From Lineus longissimus (Eukaryota > Nemertea > Pilidiophora > Heteronemertea > Lineidae), in assembly GCF_910592395.1 (NCBI RefSeq), contig NC_088321.1:10976001-11040000 (forward strand): a DNA stretch of 64,000 nt, read 5' to 3'. The first letter of the stretch is position 1. Every line of letters begins with the position of its first letter. A program made the translations under genes and the position numbers. Below the pieces are notes generated by a model. The model ran no database searches, was not told the DNA's origin, and saw only the letters and a list, made by a program, of their open reading frames with translations. Shown here one piece after another: positions 1 to 38,500 of this stretch.

Positions 1-18
1 CAAAGGCCATCGTAGTGG

Positions 19-510
19 TTACCGTCACGACCTTGGGAAAGGGTTGGTTGTGATTGGTTTGAATGGGACAGCAAGGACTATCTCATTACTGTAGACTATT
101 ATAGCAATTTCTGGAAGATCGATAGACTTCGTTCTACGTCCAGTGTAGAGGTCATTCGAAAGCTGAAAGCGCATTTTGCACGCTACGGTTGTCCCGAAGA
201 AGTTGTTAGTGACAACGGGGGACAATTTGATTCTTCCAATTTTGCTAGTATTGCTCCAAAGTGACTTTGATCATATGAAGATTAGCCCGCGTCATAGCCA
301 GTCCAATGGTAAGGTGGAATCTGCTGTGAAAGCCGCTAAGAAAACATTACGCAAGGCTAAAAGGTCTGATACTGACCAGTATCTCGCTGTGTTGGAGACA
401 GGCAACACTCCCACTCAAGGTTTAGATAGCAGTCCCGCACAGATAATGTTCAATCGCAGAACTCGTTCGCTGTTACCCATGAGGTCAACAATGTTGCAAT
501 GTAAACCGAA
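19..510 (+). pseudogene. Retrotransposon integrase core fragment (Ty3/gypsy-like), frameshifted
   Basis: This is the remains of a DDE integrase core from an LTR retrotransposon, probably of the Ty3/gypsy group. Reading frame 1 (about 19-264) carries the first catalytic Asp in a TVDYYSNFW motif and the second in SDNGGQF. Frame 2 (from about 268) carries the third acidic residue in NGKVESAVK, followed by a conserved downstream block ending near FNRRTRSLLP. The two parts lie in different frames and the first ends at a TGA, so there is a frameshift between the second and third catalytic residues. There is also an in-frame stop near base 13. The element enters from the left window edge; no reverse transcriptase, gag or LTR is visible here. 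It is a dead fragment. The domain identity is secure; assignment to a gypsy clade is inference. Confidence 0.85.
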
Positions 511-2210
511 CTTTTTCAGACATTTATATAAAAATAAGGCGCTGTTGCGGCTTTTGTTTGATTTTTTTGCCCTCGAAATCTTTCCTAGAGAACATGTGCA
601 ATCTCACAGGAAACAGTCTATGTCAACTTCCTGTTGAGCTATAAATATAATACGGGGCCTGCTCAACGCGTAAGTGCAAAGAAGCTGGTATTTTCCTAAA
701 ATAATCGTCAGAGCTACCCCGTCACAAAACACCTCGGACATTTACACTTGAACAAGTAGCAATAGCCGGGGATAAAGTAGGCTCATCTGTATCCATGGTA
801 ATCATCCGAGATTGAAGAACTAGGTTTTTTTTGGGGGGGGAGGGGGTACAATCCGGACCTGATCACCACTGGCTAGTGACACCCTACTAGTCTAGACGCA
901 AAACCCCGATTTTGGGGTAAAGCGTGACATTTGGCAAGTATGGTATAGCGGCAGTTTTTTTGCAATTTCTATACCTTTGAGAAGTCTAGAACCAGAATCC
1001 GATGAGTGCCACCTTGCCAATTTGGGTATTTTTCCGAAAATCGCGTTTCCATGGCAACGGACGTAGAAAAAGTCGGTTTCTTCTACAGTAGTTGGTGTAT
1101 TTTTTTGGTTCGAGTATCAAATCATATTTTAGGTACCTGGGCCGATTTTCATAAATGTTCTCAACTCAAGGGCCATAAAACCCTAAGTGGTCAACGTTCC
1201 CCAAATAAATGGGATTCATAAAACCACTCAGCCGACCAACTAGCCAAGTTTACCACTTAAGTTTGAGGGTACCACTTATCTTTCTCACTCAAAAAGACGC
1301 ATCAGGTATCCGTGTCATATTTCTTGTTGATTTCTGCCTATGAATTAATTCTTTATTTATTAATTGTTGGCATTCAAATGTGCAAGTTACAAAGCATTTT
1401 CTGTACACTATTGTATCATCGTTGATGTTGGGGTTAAAAATTGGCGTCATAAGCTAAGGCTGCAATGTATATCCGTTGTCACCAAGGATGAGCTCATCCC
1501 CTTCCGGCCGACATGCATCTGTTGGTGCGGTTTCTCGGATCACAACGGAGTCGTGGCTGCCACATGGCCATCCAGCTGCAACATTGATAACCCCAAAATG
1601 TGCATCAAAAACGACCTACACATTGATGGAATACCAGTTTTTCCTGTTTACATATACACATGTATCTCCACTCATGAAACGAAGGTCCTAGAATCCAAAT
1701 ATGGATTCGGGGTGTCCTCTTGTTTCAAACATTTGGTTCAGTGAGGTTGTTACCTCCGCAATTACTCATGGTTGGTTGGGATGTGTGGACAGTATCACAA
1801 GTAACCTGTAACTAGCGATTTACTTCCGTACTAGCCATTAAGCCCCGCGTATTGGCGCTAAAGCAGCCACTGCCCGAGGCCTAATTTCTTTTTTTTAATT
1901 CTTGTTTTCCTTGACCAGAATTTTGTCATGGCACGATTTTCGGCCAGGAATAAATTTTAGTGTTTTAACGACGCAAACAAATTGCTAACTGTTAGTTTTT
2001 CATATGAGTTATCTGTTTCAATCATTGGATTGTTAGTATGCACCAGCAGATTTTTAAATGAATTAAAATTCAATAAAATATTTCATGTTTGAAAATCGAC
2101 GACCAATTTCTGTAATATGCGTTGTCCCTGCGTGTAAGCTCCCGACAGGCGGTCAGTGTAACCACTATTTGCCAGTTACGGGCCACTCTCTGTAATGTAA
2201 TGCAAGAGAG
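511..2210. other. Gene-poor spacer, no supported gene
   Basis: There is no recognisable coding sequence here. Open frames at 1006-1221, 1364-1744 and 1476-1691 are short, overlap in different frames and show no family motif. A poly-G run lies near 832-845. The stretch at 511-640 directly follows the integrase fragment and may still belong to that element. Confidence 0.5.
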
Positions 2211-2366
2211 TGGTTGAGTCACTCTACTTCTGTACAGACCTTACTGTTGTGGTTGAGTCACTCTACTTCCGTACAGAGCTTACTGTCGTGGTTGAGTCAC
2301 TCTACTTCCGTACAGACCTTATTGTCGTGGTTGAGCCACCCTACTTCCGTACAGACCTTACTGTCC
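2211..2366 (+). repeat. 39-bp tandem repeat, four copies
   Basis: Four consecutive 39-bp units start at 2211, 2250, 2289 and 2328, each beginning TGGTTGAGTCAC or a close variant. Copies 1 to 3 differ by a few substitutions; copy 4 has GAGCCACC instead of GAGTCACT. Because 39 is a multiple of three, the array stays open in several frames and yields repetitive translations that should not be taken for protein. Confidence 0.95.
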
Positions 2367-3699
2367 GACTATCAGAAAACAAGAACAAACAATCACGGAA
2401 TTATCTCCGGTTTATTTTATCTGAGCATTGTCACAAAACAGCAGGTAATTTAATATGAAATGTACTTATGTTACATCTAACAAATTTATACAGTTTGATC
2501 TCTACAATTCCATTTTATACAAATTTATTCCCTAGATGATGGATAAACATTTCAAATAACATCAGAACGACTTGGTTAATCAATGGCGCATACTAACAGT
2601 CAAGTCCATGTAGTGCAAGGCCACCGCTGCTTGACTGGAAAATAAAACTGTCCGCTACTAATAGTCTAGTCAATATACAACATAATCACACCACTAATTG
2701 ACTGGACTATAATCAGTTAGCTACTCATGGTCCAATCAATTTACAGTACGACTGCGACCACTGAAATTTTACCGGACTTTTATTATCCGTTTTTCATGGT
2801 CCAGTACAGTAGAACCACCAAGACAATTGATTTGACATCAAAACTGTATGATACGTATATAATTCAGTCTATACAATAGGACCCGATAAATGACTGCAAC
2901 CTACTTATCCTGTAAAAAAACCCGCAACACCAAAACTAAGGTATGAGATATGTATAGGATTTCTATCAGGTCCAAATCATAATTATAAAATAATTATTCT
3001 AATCTTCCAAATGATATACCCACCAAATTTCGAAGACATAAATCATATCTGACCTCGCTCGGACTTCAATCCTGTAAAATGCTCATATGTTTGGTAGTGG
3101 ACCGTGTGTTGCTGTACAACAAAAGGGGCTTTAATAAATGTTTGCCATTTTGTTAACCAGTTGCAGTTTCACAGAGCATCAACAAAATAATAGGCAAAGT
3201 CACTGTTCAAAGTCAATCGGAGTCTTATTTTTTTCATAGACTGGTACAATCGCCCAAAGCTATATTTCCCACATTTCCCGAAAGTAGAGTCTATTGATCA
3301 TACTCATTTGTTATGTTGGGCATTTCAATACAATTTGGGTATTATTTCAACCGTCGCCGCGTTGGCTTTAAAAAGTCTTGTCCACCCCATACAACAAAAT
3401 ATTTGGCCATTGGGATGCTTTCTTATGGCGGGCTTGTAGACAGTGAAGTTGGTCAAACATTATGATACGGCACAGATGGCCTGGTTAACCGTGAAGACAG
3501 CCCCATTAGGCTATGTTTACATAAATTTAACACTGTCAATTTTAACACCTGTAAGATGATTTAAAGGGCCAATGTGGGCATGAGATATGTGCTTTTTATC
3601 AAAAATTCTTTCAGCAGAACCGCATCTTCTCCAAACAAGGATCATTGAAAAAGCATCAAACTGCAGTAAACAATGTACTAGAACGAGGTGCAACAATAG
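2367..3699. other. Gene-poor spacer
   Basis: No supported gene. The sequence is AT-rich. The segment at about 2600-2830 contains loosely repeated phrases about 60-70 bases apart (variants of TGACTGGA and GGTCCA.TCA), possibly an old degenerate tandem repeat. Confidence 0.4.
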
Positions 3700-3990
3700 G
3701 CCATGTGCTGACCTGTGGTCAGTGACAGGAAGATGGTTAACGTTATGGTTACAGCAACGGTGTTGCATTACGGTGTGCCCCAAGGTCCGGTCCTTGGACC
3801 GCTACTATTTTTTATCTACATTCTAGTACGAGGTGGATTGCTCTCAGGCAGTAGTCTGTTCCGACATGGTTATGCTGAATACAAGCAGGTTTATCGAGGT
3901 CTCAACTGTGTTGCAAAGAGCGCAGGACATTCCAAGCCAGGTGGAAGAACCCGATAGGATGTTAACATTTAATGCATCAGTGACTGAAAA
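3700..3990 (+). pseudogene. LINE reverse-transcriptase fragment
   Basis: Frame 1 at about 3772-3831 encodes GVPQGPVLGPLLFFIYI, the conserved palm-domain block of non-LTR retrotransposon reverse transcriptases that normally precedes the YADD catalytic box. The frame then degrades. Frame 2 from 3833 onward resembles the spacing of the following segment (a TVLQ...L phrase typical of the region after the ADD box), but the catalytic Asp pair is not present as such. It is a short, frameshifted, inactive copy. The clade (CR1, RTE or Jockey-like) cannot be decided from this much sequence. Confidence 0.75.
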
Positions 3991-5456
3991 CAAACTCAGC
4001 GCCCCTTACAAAAACCTCCATATATCTCACCACTTGTCGCTGGTTTGGGGGAGGGACGAGGCCGGTCCACTGCGCTCGGAGTCTAGCCAGTGGATGTCTT
4101 AATTAAAATGCAATACCAGATTTTCCGTAGAAATTATGTTTTTATACTACCCCTTGTCTCTCTTTTGGCAGATATTCTCAGGGGTGGCATAATTACCCCT
4201 CAGACACCAAAAGAAGCATGTTTTTATTGTGCCTGACGGAACAATAACCTGATAAACCCTTCAGCATCCATTATTCTCTTCTCCGTATGCTCAAAATGCT
4301 TTGTTAACAAAATCAATGTGGCCTGATGAATTTAAGATAATTATACAAAATTTCTGACCTCATTTACTCTTTGCGGAATATTTTGACGGGTGAGGCTAGA
4401 TCAAGAGTGAGTAATGGCAGTGTCATGGCGGCTATGATAACGTGTCTATGAATGACATCATCAGTGGAATTCCGAGGGGTAAAATTAGATACAAGCACGT
4501 GTACTTGTTGACATGGACTTGGAGAATTTTCTTGAAAACCGGGCCTCCAGATTTACTTTTTTGTAATCAAGTGTTTTTACGTGATAACCTGTGCCGAGTC
4601 GTAAAACGGAGATTCCCAACGGTAAAGTTTCACCTTTTCTCAGAAATCGAAACCCTTTCAGGTCTTCATGGTACATTATGGATTGGGTCAAATATAGCAA
4701 GCTGACAATATAGTATTTATAGAGGCCGAGAGGCCTAAGTGGATTCTTGGTGCCTTAGAAATAATTTTTTTTGATGGGATCATCTACTTCACCACTGACA
4801 CACACACCACCAGTAAACTCATCTGCAAATTCTGTAAAATACTATCAGCACAACCACACACAGGCATTTGTGAATAACGATTCGAGGGACTATCTTTCCG
4901 TTTACACTACACATCCAGGCACTGCGTACACGATGCACAGCTTATGTACGCCGATCATGCGTTCACGTGACCATCTGACACTTAGCCATGTGCTTTTCTA
5001 AATTTAGCATATGCCACCATGACACCTCCTTGACTCACTCTTGATCTAGCATCACCCATATTGTGACCATCGGATACGTCACGAATCTCTGCTTTTTTCC
5101 ATCCCCAAGTACGTTACCGGAGATACGACACTCGAATGTGCACAATTTATTTCAAAACCACTCATTTTGACATAAGGACTTTTTTGATACGATGTATCGT
5201 TTGCTTATTACTTCTCAATTCGCGAAAGGTTAACGACCATGTCTCCTCAAAAAAGGGTTTAAAGCCATTAACAAAGAAATTCTGTAAAAATGTATAGAGG
5301 ATTTGGCGGCCGTGACGGAGTCCACAACGGCGCCAACCGACGTGATGTAACAAAATGTACGCCACAAACTGCGCGGACAGAGCCAAATGCACGTCCTCTC
5401 AATGCTTCCGTCTATTCCTTGCACGTAGGCCGAGATATAAAACCACGGGAGTGTTG
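3991..5456. other. Gene-poor spacer
   Basis: No supported gene. Open frames at 4442-4705 (+) and 4485-4700 (-) overlap antisense and neither is recognisable. The stretch at 4771-5001 is rich in CA and CACACA motifs. Confidence 0.4.
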
Positions 5457-6094
5457 TTTAAGGAATTGAACCCGAGGCGGAGGACCTTGGTTGAGTTACC
5501 AAGACACTCGAGGGTGGAGCTAAAATACAGTCCAAACCCGAGCCGATAGGCGAGGGTTTGGACGAAATTTTAGCTCCACCCGAGAGTGTCTTGGTAACTC
5601 AACCAAGGTCCGAAGCCGAGGGTTCAATTTCTATTCTAAAATACCTCAAACTTAAAAAGATAGGCCACGAAATAACTTGAATATGTGCGAATTTGGCAAA
5701 TTCCATCCATCGCCTGCCCGGAGCGCCGGTAGCGCCGTTGTTTACATTATGTTACGGCAGCCCGTATAGGAAGTCCGGATCGGCTCGCTCAAGTGACGCT
5801 AAAATCCGCGCAAATGGGCTATTTGGAGCGTTTTTCTCAGCAAATATGTGTAGTGCTCATTAAAAAACTTAGGGTGGTTGATGCTTCCTTGGCTGATTTG
5901 TGTTTGAAGCAGTGTTTTGAGAGCCTCAAACTTCTGAAGTGAGCTGTGTGCATGGTTCCACATTTTAGTGCAACCCGAGGGAACTTTGGTAGAGCATCTT
6001 GGTTGCGTGTCCAAAACACTCCACTCTCAGAACGAGGCTTATGCATTTTCCATTTAAAAGTTGACTTTACGGTACCAAGGTATTTTAGAATATA
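5457..6094 (+). mobile_element. 638-bp structured element, copy 1 (inverted relative to copy 2)
   Basis: A 638-bp unit also occurs in reverse orientation at 34742-35379, with the same length and only a handful of mismatches in the parts I compared. It starts TTTAAGGAATTGAACCC. The first ~170 bp form a long imperfect palindrome (arms about 5462-5545 and 5550-5630). This is followed by a ~460-bp segment bounded by the inverted motif ATTCTAAAATACCT (about 5633 and 6080-6094). A 71-codon frame on the minus strand (5799-6014) is preserved in both copies but matches nothing I recognise. No transposase is encoded, so this is a non-autonomous element. Class is unknown; clear target-site duplications were not found. 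Confidence 0.85.
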
Positions 6095-6600
6095 GTATTA
6101 TAACAAATCTGACAGAAAAAGGCGCCTTCTTCGAGCAAAAATTCATGATATGTTCACATAATTATCTATACGTTTATACACTACAGGTGTACAATTTACA
6201 TTATAAATTAGTACTTAAAGTATACAATCATCTTTATAATTAATGATGCAAATGTAATTATTGTTATGTAATTTACATAATGATGTGCATCTATACAATC
6301 TTAATTATAATTGAGGATGATCATTTTTTAATAAATCACATCAGCTATACAATTATAGTTGCAATTAATGATGCAAATGTATTTGTTATTATAATTAACA
6401 TTATCAATGCATAAATCGTCAATTATAATTATAATTTTTTAATGATGCAAATATAACTGTACCATAATTATATAATTTACATTGTGGATCACATCAATTA
6501 TATCATACAATTGTAATTATATACCAGTATGTAATTATAATTATATACAGTTAACAAAATACCTAAACTTTGATTATTATTTATATCACAAACTAAGATT
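6095..6600. repeat. AT-rich degenerate repeat tract
   Basis: This is very AT-rich sequence in which AATGATGCAAATGTA-like and AATTATAATTATAA phrases recur (near 6242, 6367 and 6437). It abuts the right end of the 638-bp element. It is probably a decayed tandem or compound repeat rather than functional sequence. Confidence 0.6.
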
Positions 6601-7374
6601 AAAGATTGCGAGAGTACATCCTTTACACTGGTGTAACATTTTCGGTTGCACCTCATATCTTAGTGTCCAAGAACAAAACATTGACCGAATATGTGGTAAA
6701 ACACAGAGCACTCTCTTGGTATTCTCCAGTCACAGAGGCACTGAGAACTGAGAAATGGTCACCAGTGACTGAAAATCGGCAATTTCTTGCACCCCATTAT
6801 TTTTACAGTTCATGGATTTTTCAGCTGGGCGGATAACAAAATATGTTTTAGATTTTTTCTGATCAAAACATTTTTCTCTTCTGATTTTTTTTGTTTTCGT
6901 GAATCTATGTTATTCGCAAAATCCGCTAAAATCAAGTGTGCATGGAAATTTGGAGTTTACTGAGAAAAACCACACCTGGGTCTCTATATATATATGACAC
7001 GGCTGCTATTTTTGTTAATAAAATGGTATCTACCAAAACTAATCAATAAAGTTAGGGTGGTGTCCTCAGGGATGAAACCAGAAGTCAGTCTTGTCCGCCT
7101 GCCTTATATATGCTCAAACAACCACTGTTATAAGCTTGCTTAATGGACTTGTTATCAATAAATCAATGTCGTTTTTTTAGTCTTCAATTTCAAACCCAGC
7201 ACAATGTTTACCAGAACTATTTGCCCGGCACTCGATCAGCAGTTATCTCTTCTATATTCACAAGGCCTAATAGTGAATTCTATAATTTGTAACCTCTTCA
7301 ATCGCACGACGAACTCAGCCGTTACCCACCTCTGGTATCCTCCTTGTAGTGTCTTGAGAAATATACAATTTAAC
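6601..7374. other. Gene-poor spacer
   Basis: No supported gene. A TATATATATATG tract lies near 6984-6996. Overlapping frames at 6482-6751 and 6606-6836 are unrecognised. Confidence 0.4.
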
Positions 7375-7466
7375 TACAGCGTGGCCCAGAATTATTTTCC
7401 CTCAAGACAATGGATACACAAAAGAATGCTATTGTCCAAACGAAAATAATTCTTGGCCACCCTGTA
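7375..7466. mobile_element. Miniature Tc1/mariner-like element
   Basis: Inverted terminal repeats of about 24 bp (left CAGCGTGGCCCAGAATTATT, right complement CAGGGTGGCCAAGAATTATT) are flanked by TA on both sides, the Tc1/mariner target-site duplication. Only about 40 bp separate the arms, so no transposase can be present. It is a solo MITE. Confidence 0.8.
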
Positions 7467-7529
7467 GAGGACACAGTCTGTAACAATCATATTTAGGTTT
7501 ACTAAAAACCTATGATATTTTCGCTCAGA

Positions 7530-7790
7530 CAAAAAATACGGATTATATGCTAAAGGCTATAAGAAAGTCGGCCTCATGGGTTCGACTCCCAGCCTAGCCA
7601 CGGCTTGGTTCTCCTACTGGTCGAGTTCAAGTGAGCGCCTTCTGGTTGCTAACCGAAACCGCGGATTGATTTTTGTGGAGACCGGATAATAATATGATAT
7701 CCCAAAAGCGCTTTGAGCAGGGAAACCGGGAAAAGCGCTACATAAGAACTCATTATCATTATTATTATTATTAATATTATTATTATATGT
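7530..7790 (+). mobile_element. tRNA-derived SINE fragment with ATT-repeat tail
   Basis: GGTTCGACTCC near 7579 matches the RNA polymerase III B box exactly. It is followed by GCCTAGCCACGG and about 150 bp of body, then a (ATT)n tail at about 7750-7787, the usual 3' end of many invertebrate SINEs. The A box is weak, so the 5' part is degenerate or truncated. It cannot be a functional tRNA because no complete cloverleaf can be drawn. Confidence 0.65.
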
Positions 7791-7955
7791 TCGCCTGGAG
7801 ACCACCAATTCGACCCCTCATCCCTTTATTCCTCCTTTTACGAAAAAACGGAAAATGTTCTTGAGAAAAACAATAATATATTCTACTTTAAGAATTTATA
7901 GTCTGTCACAAAAAAACCTCACATGTGTCTCACCAAATGAGGTTAGAAAACTCCA

Positions 7956-8019
7956 CAGGGTGTAGCAAAAGCTTCACATTATACACAACAAGCCAACAAG
8001 CCATTTTGTCGACACCCTG
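7956..8019. mobile_element. Second miniature inverted-repeat element
   Basis: Short arms CAGGGTGTAGCAAAA (left) and the complement CAGGGTGTCGACAAAA (right) enclose about 35 bp. The termini start CAGGG like the element at 7375-7466, but the TA target duplication is clear only on the right. Probably a decayed mariner-type MITE. Confidence 0.6.
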
Positions 8020-9626
8020 TAGAGGTTCCCTTAAGATAGGTTTCCTAGGACCATCTAAGTCCCCATGCTTACCAAGGGAGGACTATCTCGAAAAAGATGC
8101 TGACGAAGCACTATTTGATAGATTCTGTATGTGTTAAGTGTGCCACATGTATGCACTTTAAAGTATATACAAATAGTTGGAGAAACAGGCAGCACGTTTT
8201 CTCTGCGGCATTGAAGAATCACACTCCTTACACAGAAACACTCATGAACTATCAGTCGTGCAAGTCTGTCATTACTTCAAGGTACTTCTCTTATAAATCG
8301 TATTCGCTTGAGAACTATTGATTTTATTAGGCCGAAAAATTACCAACGCAGCAACTATCCTTTCTGACCACTAGACTTGGATGTTATCTAATCTCAATCC
8401 CAGTGTCATTATCAGGCCACTTATCATTAATTCACCACAGGCTCTTGAAGATACAAAAATCAGCCAATCAATAAATGATCAATCTGCCCTACAAAGCCGA
8501 CCGAAAATATTTGTAAGGCCAGGACATAATGAATCGAAATGCGCATTGTTACGTAGGTCTGCCTATATCATGAATTTGGGGGCTGAGCAAGTGCTATTAT
8601 TCTTATATCGTCAGGCACCTGTGATTACTTCAAGATATTTTGCGTTGGATTTCAGTAATGGTGGCCTGAATCATGTGTATTGACAAAGAGAGAGTCAGAA
8701 AGATTACCTCAAGTTTTCCTCAGGCTGGAATCTGAGACGTTACTAAACATCTCACTAGTATTCCCAATCACATCACTGCAAAACATTCCCAAATGTTTGT
8801 TTTTGATTATCGGAAATTTTGTGTCTTTGATTAAATTCTAAAACAGTCCCAGTCAGTCTCAAAACAACAGTCGCCAAAATATTACAGTTACTTGCTTACA
8901 TCAAAACAATAAAACAATATATTTCAATGATTTTTAACATATTTCTTCGCGGCGATTAGACCAAGTGTCACGTCTTTTATCAAACTTCAGACACTAGTTT
9001 TCCGCAGCCAGGGGAACAACTTTTAGGTGAGAAGGATAATTGCGCAAATAGAACAGTCTGGTCACCCTCCGTCACAGGGTTCTATTATTGCTCATTATTG
9101 CTGGAGATCGAGATGGTCACTACACGCACATCAGCCAACAGTGAAGCAAATCATATATACAGCGCGCGCAATTAAAACGTCTAGTGTTCCAGGACTTTCA
9201 ACAGGGGTTGCTGCCAATAAAAAAACAACCGACAGCAACATGAAACTACAGCACCCAGTCGCAGAGGTTGACATATACATGTATAAATCATATGCCAGTT
9301 CGCCATCCACTGGCTTAAAACAGAGTCATCCTCATTCGGTTGATTACTATCAAGGCGTAACGTAAGATTGTGAACAATCTTAGTTGCAGGCGTTTAGGCC
9401 TACACTGGTTGGGTTCAATCCGTCGCATGTGTCTCTCTTGCATCACGGCTACGTCTCTGGCACCGCACAAAGCGATCTCCAGTGTAAAATGAAGAAACTA
9501 CATATTAATCCACGATCTCTCCCATGTGCCTCTACCGCGGTAAAAGAAAAAAACAACCTCTGTCGTCACATATGATACCTCTGGCGTAAAATGATGAAAG
9601 CGCAGATTAATTTACAATGTCCCCTA
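8020..9626. other. 3' flank / probable 3' UTR of the cyclase gene
   Basis: This stretch lies just downstream of the stop codon of the minus-strand cyclase gene, so its upper part should be 3' UTR. The nearest canonical AATAAA on the minus strand that I see is at 8323-8328 (TTTATT on the plus strand), about 1.3 kb from the stop. A non-canonical signal could lie closer. The plus-strand open frames here (8381-8683, 9027-9365, 9384-9575) are unrecognised. Confidence 0.4.
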
Positions 9627-35520
<25,894 letters not shown>

Positions 35521-38500
35521 CTGCAAAGATAGAGGTAAAGAGAGAGGTTTAAATTCAGATGAAAACGTGAGCCGGCCAGACTGAAAGATAATACATGTAC
35601 ATGTTAGCTACCGTGTACTCATGTGCCATCGCGCTCGGGGTTGCTAAGTGGCGCAGGGGAAAATGCGTGCTAGAAATTAACTTAGAGATTTCTCCGTCTT
35701 TTGAGTCCCAATACGTTAACCACAGTACAGTTGGGAAGGTTTTAAAAAATTAACAAATAAGGAAAATTTACGAAATTTTATCGTTCTGAAGTAACCAGCG
35801 TTACATTTTGTAGTCAGTTGTATCATGTGTATAACGCTTGCAGGTCACGCCAGAAATGTATACTTATTCCATTTCAGCTTTGCACTTAGTAGAAAATGAA
35901 CGCTACATGCGACAAAGTAAATATTCGTAACTACTAGGTCGCCAGGAATTCTCAATTCGCGGCGTCTAAAGTTGACATTCGTGGTCTAATTCAGTTCAAT
36001 GGCTCGGCAAAGTTATTTTGCATTTCAAGTGAACCTTAAGAAACGAGCAGAGCTTAATCAACTGAGACAATGATAACTGTATCACTAACGAATCGGGATT
36101 CGGAATTAGCAAGTCGTGGAATTTACGACTCCTCGTTGTTGAAAAGTAAACGTATGCATATTATGTTCTACCATTGATCATCTGAGGTCTATGCCAGCTG
36201 TGAATAGAAACAAATACGTCTAACGGGATACGTATACGTGTTATTGTTCAAAACTTGGACGTTATCGATGGCGATTTTCTTACAAAAAAATACGAAATGT
36301 GGTGACTGAATGGCGTGTTCGATCTCCGCGTGTTCGATCTCCGCTGGACAGCGCAAGTGATAATAGTAGCGCAACACCTCCAAAACCTCGGGAGAACTGT
36401 TCACGACAAATACGAAGGAGTGATTGAGGCGGCTGGTTGTCTCTGGCTACCAAAGCTGCAGGACACGTACAATTATCATACAACCATGTCTATATATTAC
36501 AATAAGACTAAAAGCAGGACTTGTATATATTTTGCATACAGTCATGCCCCATCAACACGATATAGCGAAATGCCATTCAAAGATTCCATTTAATTTTTTT
36601 AAAATTTGAAATACAATTTTCCTTTATCTAACTTAGAACTCGAGAATCAAATGTTGAAAAACACAAAACCTAAATAAACACGACCCGAGTTGAAAGTAAA
36701 TCCATTGCGCTGTTGAGACCATGTGCACAAACGTCGACCAATCAGAAAAGCAGATTAAGATTTGAAATCTCACACTCGGTTGTTAGAAACTCGACACAGT
36801 ATTAGGTATTCCCTATCGTAGATTATGTTCAATTTCATCTAAAGTTTACTATAAAACGCTGTGCAACCAGTGCATTGCATTTACAGCTCCTTTTGAAATA
36901 ATGTAGTGAAATGTACATCGTGACAATCTTTAAGTCGAAGTGGAAATCGACAAGACTGCATAACTCTGTAGCTTTGCTGACTCAGAGCATAGTCTACATC
37001 ACTCATGTAGGAAAACAACTTTCGTCCTTGCAGCGGAACTAGACTATATTTTAATAACAGAGAGGTTTATATTTGCTTCGAGAACTGGCCGACGAGAACG
37101 AGGTGATTACCTTTCTTCTGGTTATCTTTCGGATCAAAATATAAACTTCTCTTATAATGAGGTAACTTCAGAATTACTTACAAATAACGATTGACCAAGA
37201 TGAACTCTTTGTATTTGTGCACACATTCTGTTAATCCGATAACGAAGGATTTGGAAAAAGAAATCATAGTCCTTCAGGACGCCGAAGCTCATAATCATTT
37301 TTTTGGTTTATCACGTTTTCGATTTCAAAGAAAAGTTTATAAAGTAAGATTCCATATCGCTGACAAACTACAGTTACGGGGTACGAGTTCTTTACAACCG
37401 AACATTTTACATGAACAAACAAGGAAAATCATCGTTGCCAATGAATCGTATGTCGCTAGTGATGCGGAATCTCACTACTAGGCCGGTTTCGCAATCCATA
37501 TGAACGATAAAGTTTTCCAACTTTATGAATTATAAGTACATTTATGATCTGACACATACTTCATACCTTTTATTTATCTCTTCGCAAGGGTTATAAATCC
37601 TGCCTGTCGCCTGACATGTGACGCAGTTGACTATAAGGGACAATACTTGTTTTGTGGTGAGATGCAAACTCTTTTGCATACATTAAGCAATGAGGAATAC
37701 CTTCACTCGAAGGTTCAAAAATTCAAAACCACAGATTCAAGCTTTTTGGGTTTATGTTACTGTGATTGGCCTCTGAAACAAGGACGTCGTTTGCCCTTTT
37801 GGCTGCTCTGTTACCTCCAATGCGAGAAAATTGCGTATTCACAACAAGACTGCCACAGTGGAAAGTAAGTCTGCTCATAGCTATACATGCTTCCCGAAAT
37901 TGGTGGCTTGCATTGGAACTAACTTTTTCCCCCTTGTCCGTCATTAAAGGCATTCAAGTGTGTTGGTCAACCGTGACTATCAATTTTTTCCTCCACCATA
38001 AGGCCTAGTTTCCCCTTATGACATCACTATTTCGGACACTCAGCGCCCCATTTCTGGAAAGGTGTATAGCATTTTAGTAACTTCAGGTTAGGCTTGGATA
38101 TCAACTTTTTAAAAACCGACCCAAAAACAAACGACCACAAAAAAACATTGCAGTTGGTTCTAATGGAAATACGTTTCCGTAAGAAGATAAGTAAACAAGG
38201 CTCAAGACGGAACGCAAGTGAACTATCATTTAACTGGTGGGGGAGATATCCTCTGCTTCCGCCCCGCCATTTGATCGTCTGCGCTACAAATATTGACATC
38301 TTTGCTCGGGAAACAGGTGACTACGGGACAAAGAAACCATTCGACTGGCATCAATTTTGCAACATTGCGTTATTTGCTCTAGTAGCTTGTCTTTCCGCCT
38401 TTGTGGTGCAGAGTTACTGTTTTAGTGCAGTTTGTTGGCGTTAGGGGCGTTGTTCAATCGTTGCTTTGTAAATACTGACATCCTCACTGGCGAAACAGGT

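Noticed and set aside
2210-2458. Repetitive frames reading YFRT.L.VVVESL
   Set aside because: Produced by the 39-bp tandem repeat, which is a multiple of three and open in two overlapping frames.
5799-6014. 71-codon minus-strand frame as a conserved small gene (same in both 638-bp copies)
   Set aside because: The copies are almost identical throughout, so an unchanged frame is no evidence of selection.
7560-7620. tRNA gene
   Set aside because: There is a perfect B box but no acceptor stem, no good A box and no full cloverleaf, and an ATT tail follows; it is a SINE.
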